64,000 nucleotides of DNA from assembly GCF_027244095.1 (NCBI RefSeq), contig NC_069658.1, positions 414,806,687-414,870,686 of the forward strand, given 5' to 3'. Source of the DNA: Hemicordylus capensis (Eukaryota; Chordata; Lepidosauria; Squamata; Cordylidae). This document shows, piece after piece, positions 54,061-64,000 of this stretch; positions within the stretch are counted from its first letter, which is position 1, and every line of letters starts with the position of its first letter. The notes under the pieces were generated by a model. The model saw nothing but the letters and a program-made list of their open reading frames with translations. It was not told the DNA's origin and made no database searches. The position numbers and the translations under genes were made by a program.

Positions 54061-57000
54061 GTATGTAGGCCTGTGTGTGACCTCCTCTTCTTCTAAGAAT
54101 CCAGTTTGAGATGCTGGGGTTGGTGTGTTTGCAATGATGGGGGTCATATGAGAGACAATCGGGACAGGATGTTCCTCAGCTCTACCCCTGCCCTTCCCCA
54201 TCCCCAGCGTTTTCTGAGCTTGGATTTCTCCAAAGCTTCAGCCCTGACATTTATTTCCCCTGAATTTATTTCCCTTGCATGCCTCCTCCAACGTCTGCCT
54301 TTGAACCCAGAGCCCTTCCTTTATCCAAGTCCTGGCTAGACTTGTGGATCGTTCTCTGTTTTAAAGAAGACTTTCCCAGGATTTCCTCTGACCCCAGTGG
54401 GGACAGGAAGCCTGGGGGAAAGTTTCTCTGGAGGCCAAGGTAAACAGTGGTTGCCTGGGCTTTCTCATAGCATTAGGAACCGAGTTGAAGGTATGTGGGC
54501 GGACCATGATAAGATACAGATGAAAAGCAGGCAAGCTGGCTGGGAAAAGCACACTGCCGAGGAGCGGTGATAGGGTTTTCATCCTTTGGGCAAGGTTGTG
54601 ATGTTGGGGGACAAGCAGAGTCTTCTCTGCTGTCTCAATGCTGACTTTCCCCTCACAGTTCCATTCTTGTTCCTTCAGCCTAACTTGCATTCTTTACTGT
54701 AATCACAAGCCTGGGCTTGCTTCAGTCTGATCATCATCCACTGCTCCTAGGTCAGGATCTGGCACATTCTCCTGTGTCATTAACCCTGTTCAGACATTAG
54801 GTTGTATGTGCATACAGATAACTGTACACACATGTGCATGTTTTGTGGGAATGACTGTACACCTTAATTTTAAAAGTGGATGTCCTTTCAAATGCAGGGT
54901 ACAGTTGGAAAGTGTACTACTGTACATGCAGTTGAACACATGTGAATAACTGTACTTGTGTACACTGTACACAGATTGTACATGTGTTGAACGTAATGTG
55001 TGAATAGGACTATACAGTGCTTGTGCTGGTCATAGACTGTAATAAACTTTGAACTTTGGCTATACAGTGCAAGAGTTGGGCCATGTCTCTGGATGGCTGA
55101 AACATCCAGTTCCATGTGTTAGATTTGCTAGCAAGCCACTAAGCTCCACTGAGGTCTCTCCCAATCAAAGGCAAGCCAAGGAGTAAGATATATGTGGGAA
55201 CAAGTGCTAGAAGAGACACTTGCTACTCCCTGGGCTAGTGCATAGCACTGCCTTGCTTGTGGAGGTCTTCTTTTTTCTTCTTCTGATCCTCTTCCTAGTG
55301 GCAAGCTGGTCTTCTGATACATTTACCACATGCAGAACTTGCAACCTTGTAAGGCACTGAGGAGGCTTACAGCGGTGCACAAAACAGCAGTTCAAATTTG
55401 CTCACAGTAAATGAGAGTCAAGCCACCCAAGTCAAACCACAAGCATTGCAGGTGGTTGTCTCAGACAGAAGAAAAAAGCCACAAGCCAGGTATTCTAATC
55501 AGCTTTCAACCCTAAGATGTGAAAATGGGCTACAGAACCCCTGAAAATGCGGGATAAACCAAACCAAAAAGTGAGGTCCAAAAAGGAGCATCAGATGTTC
55601 TATAAACTACCACATATCTCAATAATATTTGGCAAGCTATGGACCTCCATCTTATAGAGAGAGGTGGAGACTCTATTTTCAGCTATTCCAGTGGCGGTGG
55701 GGAATATTGATTGATTGATTTGATTTGATTTGATTTGATTTGATTTGATTTGTATACCACCCTTCCAAGATGGCTCAGGGCGGTTCACAATCAAAACACA
55801 CCACTAAAACAGTAAAGAGCTAAAACAAATTTAAAAACAACATAACAATTAACAATTTTAAAACATTTTAAAACAACAATTAAACAATTACAGTGATTAA
55901 AAACCCTGAAATCAGGTTTTGAATTTTAAAATAAACCAGAAATTAAACCCCCCACAATTTAGGAAGCTTAGAAAGCTTGGGTGAAAAGAAGGGTTTTCAG
56001 GTGTTTTTTGAAAATTGCCAGAGATGGGGAGGATCGCATCCCAACAGGGAGCGCATTCCACAATCTCGGGACAACAACCGAGAAGGCCCGTCTCTGTGTC
56101 GCCACCAAACGAGTTGGCGGTAACTGGAGACGGACCTCCTCAGCTGACCTCAATGGGCGGTGGGGCTCATAACGAACAAGACGCTCTCTTAGGCACCCAG
56201 GGCCTAAGCCATTTAGGGCTTTGTAAGTTATAACTAGCACTTTGTATTTTGTCCGGAAACCTATTGGCAGCCAGTGTAACTCCATCAGTAAAGGAGTAAC
56301 ATGGTCTGTCTGAGATGACCCAGAGACCAACCTGGCTGCCGCATTCTGAACCAACTGAAGTTTCCGGACTACGTACAAAGGGAGCCCCACATACAGCACA
56401 TTACAAAAGTCAAGTCTGGAGGTTACCAGCAGATGTACCACAGTTTTGAGGTCATTGATCTTTAGAAACAGACGTAGCTGGTGTATCAGCTGGAGCTGAT
56501 AGAAAGCACCCCTGGCCACCGCCTCAACCTGAGAAACCAGGGAGAGGTCTGAATCCAGAAGTACTCCCAGACTGCAAACCTGTTTGGGGAAGTGTGACCC
56601 CCATCTAGAACAGGCAGATCAAAATTGTCTCTAGAGTTCTGACCCCGCACAATAAGTACCTCCATCTTATCTGGATTCAGCTTCAGTTTATTCTCCCTCA
56701 TCCAGCCCATTACTGCTTCCAGACAGGCATTTAGGGAGGATATGCCAGCTCCTGAAGAAGTTGACATGGAGAAGTAGATCTGCGTGTCATCAGCATACTG
56801 GTAACATACAGCTCCAAATCCCCTGATGATCTCTCCCAGCAGTTTCATGTAAATGTTAAAAAACATTGGAGAAAGTACGGAGCCTTGAGGGACATCATAC
56901 TTAAGCTCAGATTTTGAAGAGCAACAGTCTCCATTCGACACCATCTGAAATCTGTCCAAGAGGTAGGAGCAGAACCACTGTAAAACAGTGCCTCCCACCC

Positions 57001-60000
57001 CCAACACCATCAGATGTTCCAGAAAGATACTATGGTCGATAGTATCGAAAGCCTCCAAGAGATCCAAAAGGACCAACAGAGTCACACTTCCTCTGTCAAT
57101 TCCCAATTGGAGATCATCCATCAGGCCGACCAAGGCAGTTTCCACCCCATAGCCTGCCAGAAAACCAGTTTGAAATGGATCTAGATAATCAGTTTCCTCC
57201 AAGACCGCCTGGAGCTGAGAGGCCACCACCTTCTCAATTACCTTGCCCAGCCATGGGAGGTTGGAAACAGGCCTATATAAGCTGCCGAGAGATCCAAAAG
57301 GACCAACAGAGTCACACTTCCTCTGTCAATGCCCAATTGGAGATCATCCATCAAGCCAACCAAGGCAGTCTCCACCCCGTAGCCTGCCCGAAAACCAGTT
57401 TGGAAGGTGGAGGTTGGAAACAGGCCTATAATTGCTCAACTCTGAGGGATCTGATGCAGGCTTCTTTAGAAGAGGTCTAATGATTGCCTCCTTAAGACAA
57501 GGAGGCATCCTGCCCTCCCTCAGAGAAGCATTTATGATATCCACCAGGCTGTTTACAACAACCTCCCGGCTAGATCGAACAAGCCATGTTGGACAAGGGT
57601 CAAGAGAACAAGTGGTAGGCCTCACCGCTCCAAGCAGCTTGTCCACATCCTCAGGAGTCACAAACTGAAACTGATCCAGTCAAATCACATAAGAGGAATC
57701 GTTTGGCACCTCCAGCTCAGACATCAAATTAATTGTTGAGTCTCCACCTAGGTCGGCCCAAATCCGAGAGATTTTATCTGCGAAAAATTCTTTAAACACA
57801 TCGCAGTGGGTAACTGATAACTCCAAATTCTGGTTCAAGGGAGGCAGGGCAGATACTAATCCCCTCACAACCCTGAACAACTCTGCTGGATGTGAATTCG
57901 CAGAGGCATTAAGGGCAGAAAAGAACTGCCTCTTTGCCACATGTATTGCCTGAGCATAGATCTTTAGATGTGCTCTATGTCGCAATCTGTCAGATTCGAG
58001 TTGAGTCTTCCTCCACCTGCGCTCCAGTCACCTAGCTTGCCACTTCAGCCCCCGTAGATCTTCTATATACCAAGGGGCCAATTTTGAAGCAGGTCGGAGG
58101 GGATGCTTGAGAGCAATCGTGTCTACTACCCTGGTGAGCAAGCTGCTCCAATTCTCAACCAGGGCATCAACAGGATCACCAGCAAAGCCAACATTAAATC
58201 CCTCCAAGGCTTTTTGGAATCTTAATGGATCCAATAACCTCTTCGGGCGGACCATTCTAATGGGCCCCTCGCCCCTGCGGAGGTGGGAAGTGGTTGTAAG
58301 TCCAACCTTAACCAGATGGTGGTCCGTCCATGACAATGGGGAAATCACAGGAGTCCCCACCCAAGGAACACCACCCTGATCAGAGAAAAAGACCAAATCA
58401 AGTGTGTGACCTGCAGTGTGTGTCGGTCCAGAGACCACTTGGGATAGGCCCATAGTTGTCATGGCTGCTATCCTAGGTTGCCAGAACCTAAGGGGTATAC
58501 TCGTGGGTCAAATGGGCCATAACCCAAAGTTTGGCTTTAAAAAAGCCAAACCTGCCAACCGACAGATTGGTCCCAAAATGAACATTGAAGTCCCCCAGCA
58601 CCAAGAGTCTGGGAGACTCCAATGCAAGTTCCGCGACCAAGTCCGTGAGCTCAGTAAGGGATTCAGCTGGGCAGCGGGGCGATCGGTACACCAACAAAAG
58701 TCCCAATCTATCCCTGGTCCCCAAACTCAAGTACACACATTCAATATGGTCCGCTACCCTGACAGGGACCCTGGTAAGGGAGATGTTATCCTTATAGACC
58801 ACAGCCACCCCACCTCCCCGTCCACGTCCCCTCACCTGCTCCTCTACAGAATATCCTGGAGGGACCAAACTGGACCACTAGCCTCTCCCAACCAAGTCTC
58901 GGTAATACATACCAGGTCGGCCCCTTCATCCATGATCAAACCATGGATGAGTTCAGATTTATTTTGGACCAACCTGGCATTATAGAGGAGCAGGGAAAAG
59001 CTGTGTGGGTTGTTGGCAGTGCTCCTCGAGGTCAAAGAGCTGGCAGGACAGCCGGAAGGGGAGACCGCTATTAAATTTCTGACTACCCTTCCCCTGGAAC
59101 GGCCCACTGACCTGCCAACATTACTTCTTCTATTCCCCACCACCACCTGGATGGCTGCCCCATAGAAGAAGTAACGTTGACAGGTCAGCAGGCTGTTGTA
59201 GGGGAAGGGAGATCAGAAACTTAATTGCTGTTTCCCCTTCTGGCTGTCCTGCCAGCTCTTTGACCTTGGAAAGCAATGCCAACCACCCACAGAGCCTTGT
59301 CTTGCTCCTTTGTAATGCCAGGTTGCCCCAAAATACACCTGAAATCATCCATGATCTGTTTCTGGATGAAAGGGCCGATCTGCTATGTATTACAGAGACA
59401 TGGTTGGGGGAAGCTGGTGGCCTGGTCTGGTCTGGTCCCAGGTTCTCCCTCCAGGGTACTCTATTGAGGAGCAGGGGAGGGGACGTGGGCGGGGAGGTGG
59501 AGTGGCTGTGGTCTATAAGAACAATATCTCCCTTGCCAGGATCCCTGTGGAAGTGTCTGACCATATTGAGTGTGTGTACCTAAGTTTGGGGACCAGGGAT
59601 AGACTGGGACTTCTGTTGGTATACTGATTGCCCCGCTGCCCAATGGAGTCCCTAACTGAGCTGACGGACTTGGTCTCGGGCTTGGAGTCTCCCAGGCTTG
59701 TGGTGCTTGGGAACTTCAATGTCCACTTTGGGACCAATTTGTCTGGGGCAGCTCGGGAGTTCATAGCGGGCATGGCAACTATGGGCCTATCCCAAGTGGT
59801 CTCGGCACCGATGCATATTGCTGGTCACACGCTTGATCTGGTCTTTCACTCTGAACAGGGTGGTGTTCTGTGAGTGGGGACTCCAGTTATTTCCCCATTG
59901 TCATGGACGGACCACCATCTGGTTAAGGTAGGACTCACGACCACACCCCACTTCCGCAGGGGCGGAGGGCCCACTAGGATGGTCCACCCAAGAAGGTTAC

Positions 60001-63000
60001 TGGATCCTATAGGATTCCAAAAAGCCTTGGAGTGTTGGCTCTGCTAGTGATTCTGTCGACACTCTGGTGGAGAATTGGAATAATCAACTCACCAGGGCAA
60101 TGGATATGATCGCTCCTATGCGTCCTCTCCGACCCGCTTTGAAATTGGCCCCTTGGTATACAGAAGAACTACAGGGGTTGAAGTGGCAAGGTGAACGACT
60201 AGAGCGCAAGTGGAGGAAGACTCGACTCGAATCCGACAGATTATTACATAGAGAGCATTTGAAGATCTATGCCCAGGTGATACGTGCACCAAAGAAGCGA
60301 TTCTTTTCCTCCCGTATTGCGTCTGCAAATTCATATCTGGCGGAGTTATTCAGGGTTGTGAAGGGGCTAATGTGCGCCCCTTCCCCATTGTATAAGAATT
60401 TGGAACCAACAATTACTTGCTGTGACCTTTTAAATGATTTTTTGTGTGGACTAAATCGCTCGTATTCGGGCCAACTTAGATTCAAACTCCACAATTGTTA
60501 CAGAGTCTGATGCCGAGGTGTCCAGCAGCTCCCCTTATGTGATGACCCTGGATCAGTTTAAGTTCGTGACCCCTGAGGATGTGGACAAGTTGCTTGGAAT
60601 GGTGCGGCCTACCACCTGCCCTCTTGATCCTTGCCCGTCATGGCTTATAAAATCTAGCAAGTAGAGGGCCTGGCAGAGGGCCTGTTGTAGAGGGCCTGGT
60701 AGAGATCATAAATGCTTCTCTGAGGGAGGGCAGGATGCCTCTTTGTCTTAAAGAGGCAATCATTAGACCACTTCTGAAGAAGCCTGCCTTGGATCTCTCA
60801 GAGTTAAGCAATTACAGGCCTGTCTCCAATCTTCGATGGCTGGGCAAAGTGAGTGAGAAGGTGGTGGCCTCCCAACTCCAGGTGGTCTTGGAGGAAACTG
60901 GTCATCTAGATCCATTTCAAATGGGCTTTCGGGTGGGCTATGGGGTGAAGACTGCCTTGGTCGGCCTGATGGATGATCTTCAATTGGGAATTGACAGAGG
61001 GAGTGTGACTCTGTTGGCCAGTTTAGATCTCTCGGCGGCTTTCTATACTATTGACCATAGTATCCTTCTGGAACGTCTGAGCGGACTGGGGGTGGGAGGC
61101 ACTGATTTGCAGTGGTGTTATCAGTATGCTGATGACACCCAAATCTATTTCTCCATGTCAACATCATCAAGAGAAGGCATAACCTCCCTAAACACCTGCC
61201 TGGAGGCGGTAATGGGCTGGATGAGGGAAAACAAACAGATGCTGACTCCAGATAAGAGGGAGGTACTTATTGTGCGGGGTCAGAACTCAGGATATTATTT
61301 TGATCTGCCTGTTCTGGATCTGGTCACACTCCCCTGGAAGGAACAGGTTCGCAGTCTGGGGGTGCTTCTGGATCTGAACATCTCTCTGGTATCCCAGGTT
61401 GAGGCGGTGGCCAGAGTTGCTTTTTATCGGCTTCGGCTGATATGCCAGCTGCATCCGTTTCCTGAGATGAACGACCTCAAAACATTAGTACATATGTTGG
61501 TAACCTCTAGGCTGGATTACTATAATGTGCTCTATGTGGGGCTGCCTTTGTATGTAGTCTGGAAACTGCAGTTGGTTCAGAATGCAGCAGCAAGGTTCGT
61601 CTCTGGATCATCTAGGAGAGACCTTATTACTCCTGAGCTGAAAGACCTACACTGGCTGCCGATACGTTTCCCGGCAAAATACAAGGTGCTGGTTATTACC
61701 TATAAAGCTCTAATCAGCTTAAGCCCTGGGTATTTACGAGAATTTCTTCTTTGCCGTGAGCCCTACTGCCTGAAGATCATCTGGACAGGTTCGTCTGCCG
61801 GTGCCGCCAATATGCCTGGTGGCTACTCGGGAATGGGCCTTCTCCGTTGCAGCCCCTGAACTTTGGAATGTGCTCCCTGTTGAGATAAGAGCCTCCCCAT
61901 CTCTGGCAACTTTTAAAAAGGCACTGAAGACGCATTTATTCATCCTGGCTTTTAATTAGATCTATGGTTCTAAAAAAGAAAAGAAAATGCTTTTTTCCCT
62001 TTATTTCTTTTTAAATACTGGGTTTTAAATGCTTTAATTTTTTTAATGTTTTAAATGATTTTAGTTGTTAAGTGATTTGATGTTTTAAATTTTAATTGTA
62101 AACCATCCAGAGATGCAAGTTTTGGGTTGTGTAGAAATGTAATAAATAAATAAATATAAGAACTAAAATTCATAGGAATTAGTGGCTGTTTCATAAACAT
62201 GAGGTGGAACAAGAAGTTTCAGGAAGAAAGTCTGTAGAGATGTTGGGATAGTTTGAGGAACCTCAAAGTGTGTGAAGCTTGGTGAAAAAGTGAAAGTATC
62301 CTTTTGCAGTATGAGAGGAGTAACCTTAAGTGACTGGTTGTATTGCAAAGACAGAAATGAGGACCCAGGACTGACTCTGTTGACCTCTGAAAAGGATGTC
62401 TATACTTCAACCATATGTTGTGGTAGCTCCTGTGTTTCCAGTCTGCTTCCCTGTTGGATCTGAGTGGGAAATCTGTTTGGTGGACATTGCTGTTGGGTGT
62501 AACAAGCACTTATTAGATCCAGCTATGGACCAGTCCAGAAGAATAAGAACTCTTTGTGAAAACGAATGATGCAAATGTAATAATGGACTTTAAGCTCCAG
62601 CCAAAGAAGAAGGGTTGTTGGCAAAGATGTCTGTGGCACGTTTCTTTTTGCTGAGTGAACAAGATGATGAGAAGAATTGCTCAACTCTATGGCAAGAGAA
62701 TGACGAATCTCTGGAACTCAAGAACTGTGGCTTTTATACATAGGTGCTGGGAGGGGAATGAGAGTGAACAAGAAAAAAATTTAGACTTGAAGAGGAAGAT
62801 TCCTTATTTCTACATTTGGCTAGTAAAAGGAGCAATAGATACAAAGTCCTCTGCTTGGTGCCATCACTATCTATTGCCCTCCCTCTTAGGTTTTGATATA
62901 AAGGAAAGAATTGGCATTTCAAAAGATGCAAAGTATTATGGGAAAAGCCAGGATGCTGTGGCCAGTTCACCCAGCTCTCATTGACAGAGATGGATTTCCA

Positions 63001-63197
63001 CAAGGGCATTGATATTTGTCTGTTGCCTAGATCTTTGAGACTTTACCAGAGTTGTAGCTCTGGGTGTGTGCTGAGCACAGTGTTTAATCATATATCTTAC
63101 TATTCCAGGAGTATCTGCTGCAGTTTGGATACTTACAGAAGCCACTAGAAGAGCCCACAGATGGTTTCACAGAAGAGGAGATTATCGATGCCACAAG
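53968..63197 (+). CDS. MMP19: MMP19 (matrix metalloproteinase 19), 5' part: coding exons 1 and 2
   Basis: Exon 1 (53968-54060) encodes MSRLTLLFYIFAFVLSVKVA, a signal peptide, and ALNPVEEKEAL. Exon 2 (63109-63197) encodes EYLLQFGYLQKPLEEPTDGF and TEEEIIDATR, matching DYLSQYGYLQKPLEGSNNFK / EDITEALR of human MMP19 at the start of the propeptide. MMP19 is a secreted zinc endopeptidase that cleaves basement-membrane and matrix proteins. The cysteine switch, catalytic HExxHxxGxxH domain, hinge and hemopexin domain must lie beyond the right edge. Splice sites are GT/AG, with phase 0 after exon 1 and phase 2 after exon 2. Position next to PYM1 in the same orientation agrees with human synteny. Nothing indicates a pseudogene. 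Confidence 0.92.
54786..55010 (+). mobile_element. Small hAT-like repeat in MMP19 intron 1, copy 2
   Basis: Ends CCTGTTCAGACATTA and TAATGTGTGAATAGG are imperfect inverted repeats. Body is shared with 52855-53066 in the same orientation. No clear target duplication. Confidence 0.65.
55011..55694. other. MMP19 intron 1 sequence, nothing recognised
   Basis: No coding or repeat signature. A diverged doublet (CTATACAGTGC at about 55011 and 55061) is present. Confidence 0.45.
55706..55752. repeat. (GATTT)n microsatellite, tail of the L2 LINE
   Basis: Pentanucleotide run directly abutting the L2 3' end (GTATACCACCCTTCCAAGAT). Read on the element's strand it is (AAATC)n. Confidence 0.9.
55740..59137 (-). 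mobile_element. L2 LINE, nearly full ORF2 length, reverse strand
   Basis: Reverse frames give AP endonuclease pieces (CITETWLGEASGPVW near 58870-58900, RLLVLGDFNVHFGTN near 58570-58620, DLVFFSDQGGVPWVGTPVIS near 58360-58420), the linker (58028-57680), RT fingers (LDPCPTWLVRSSREVVVNSL), RT palm (57229-56486 with AFDTIDHSIFLEHL and CYQYADDTQIYFSM), and the thumb/C-terminus LVTSRLDFCNVLYVGLPLYV and HWLPIGFRTKYKVLVITYKA (56519-55968). Several frameshifts and an internal 115-bp duplication (57058-57176 against 57290-57404) break the ORF. Lies in MMP19 intron 1. Confidence 0.93.
59160..62156 (+). mobile_element. L2 LINE, forward strand, head to head with the reverse copy
   Basis: Frames in L2 order: endonuclease (CITETWLGEAGGLVW near 59380, RLVVLGNFNVHFGTN near 59690-59740), linker (60067-60510), then a 374-codon frame at 60735-61859 covering RT (LSNYRPVSNLRWLGKVSEKV, QYADDTQIYFSMSTSS) and C-terminus (LVTSRLDYYNVLYVGLPLYV). 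About 56 residues between GVGGTDLQW and CYQYADD are missing compared with the reverse copy, as an in-frame deletion of the RT core. Ends with a 3' UTR and (AAATA)n tail. Different tail from the reverse copy, so a different subfamily. Confidence 0.93.
62157..63108. other. End of MMP19 intron 1
   Basis: No recognised repeat. Ends in a pyrimidine-rich acceptor (TATCTTACTATTCCAG). Confidence 0.6.
63109..63197 (+). CDS. MMP19: MMP19 coding exon 2 (propeptide start)
   Basis: Acceptor TATTCCAG ends at 63108 and donor GTGAAT starts at 63198. The GYLQKPLE block is strongly conserved in MMP19 orthologues. Confidence 0.93.
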
Positions 63198-63246
63198 GTG
63201 AATTATTCATTGTATTTATTTCCTGCCCTATCTCCAAATTCGGCCA

Positions 63247-63364
63247 TTCTGAAATGTATATAATCTGCCAGTTTTCCACCACTACTGATGGGCAAGAAGT
63301 GCCCATATGCACTTATTGCCCATCAGTAGTGATGGAAAACTGGCAGACTATATACATTTCAGAA
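63247..63364. repeat. Near-perfect 118-bp palindrome in MMP19 intron 2
   Basis: Left arm (from TTCTGAAATGTATATAATCT) and right arm (to ACTATATACATTTCAGAA) are reverse complements over about 49 bases with about two mismatches, and the 20-base centre (GAAGTGCCCATATGCACTTA) folds further. It starts 50 bp downstream of exon 2. It has the shape of a tiny MITE and would form a strong RNA hairpin in the pre-mRNA. Confidence 0.9.
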
Positions 63365-64000
63365 TTATCTTATTGGATCAGACCAATTATCAAAGTCAAG
63401 GCTTAACTAAAGAAAACAGCAGGTTCTGTGCCAGGGTAACTTACAGTTTGCAACATGAGTAAATTGTTAGCAAACTAAGTTAGTTTACATATGTACTTGT
63501 TTTGCAAAACGGATTCTGCTTCAGGGAGGAACAAGAGCTACGAAGCAAACAGAAGCTCCACCTCCTAGCCAATGGAAGTTCAGTCAAACCCTCTCCAAGC
63601 TCCTGAGATTTCACCAGGCAAACCCATATGTTTTCAAGTATTCATCCATTGCATCCATAAGGGCTAGAACCTTATTTTTTTGTTTGTTTGAAAATGAGAG
63701 ATTCTTGGCTGAAGTCTGCACCAAATTCTGCTCTTGTGTGGTACAACTGCAGCAGCACAGGATGCATACATCCCTACAAAGGGGTACACGTACAGAGAGG
63801 CAACTGGCTGTACAGAGAGGCCACTGGCAACCTGGGGGTTCAGTCCGGCCCCCTGCATAGCTCCCAGTCTCCCTTATTATGCATCTCAGCTGCTGCTGTG
63901 TGACAAAGACTCTGTGGACAGCAACATTCTTATGCACCTTCACTCCTCATTCTTATTTGCTAGCATCTTGGCCTATGCAAAGAGTGAGCAGTTGAAGAGT
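63365..64000. other. MMP19 intron 2, nothing recognised
   Basis: No further MMP19 exon (expected to begin AFQEASELPVSGQLD-like) is visible. A short open stretch at about 63525-63605 preceded by CTTCAG reads REEQELRSKQKLHLLANGSS but has no known match, so I do not call it an exon. Confidence 0.5.

Noticed and set aside
63525-63606. Extra MMP19 exon with frame REEQELRSKQKLHLL
   Set aside because: No similarity to the next conserved MMP19 segment, and it ends in a stop rather than a donor.

Overview
The window is nuclear DNA of a squamate reptile, most likely a lizard. Two host genes can be read: PYM1, complete in three coding exons, and the first two coding exons of MMP19. Both are on the + strand and 42 kb apart. 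The same two genes are neighbours in the same transcriptional order in human (12q13.2), so this is conserved vertebrate synteny. The squamate call rests on the repeats: several Sauria-type SINEs with BovB/RTE-like tails, 5S-rRNA-derived SINEs, an R4-clade LINE, L2 and CR1-like LINEs, and a Ty1/copia element. Species cannot be told.

Layout. 1-1600: no gene recognised. 1610-2720: CpG-rich promoter of PYM1. 2335-12205: PYM1 (exon 1 at 2335-2365, exon 2 at 8950-9043, exon 3 at 11232-11727, polyA signal at 12180). Intron 1 holds a deep nest of transposons: a CR1-like LINE carrying an L2-type tail repeat, a palindromic hAT MITE, a 5S SINE and an LTR-element fossil, which itself carries a Sauria SINE. 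Intron 2 holds an L2-type tail, a tRNA SINE and an R4 fragment. 12206-53700: intergenic and transposon-rich. It contains an element with about 145-bp internal tandem units (16255-17060, relative at 22085-22375), a Ty1/copia fossil with both LTRs (24633-29612), a Tigger-like element, a 5'-truncated CR1-like LINE with a doubled 3' end (35820-38979), a nearly full R4/Dong LINE (40190-43748), many small hAT MITEs with 8-bp target duplications, and an ERV-like solo LTR (50100-50599). 53715-64000: MMP19 promoter (AP-1 motif plus TATA box), signal-peptide exon (53968-54060), a 9-kb intron holding two L2 LINEs head to head, propeptide exon 2 (63109-63197), and a near-perfect 118-bp palindrome just downstream.

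The two host genes are functionally unrelated. PYM1 is a cytoplasmic/ribosomal factor that recycles exon junction complexes. MMP19 is a secreted metalloproteinase. I found no operon-like, CRISPR-like or otherwise novel enzymatic system. The most interesting signals are structural: the alternating-unit tandem element, the 5S+tRNA composite SINE with nested MITEs, R4 copies sitting in TAA-type microsatellites, a copia element whose primer-binding site matches the anticodon arm of initiator tRNA, a 6-kb inverted L2 pair inside MMP19, and palindromic MITEs close to exons.
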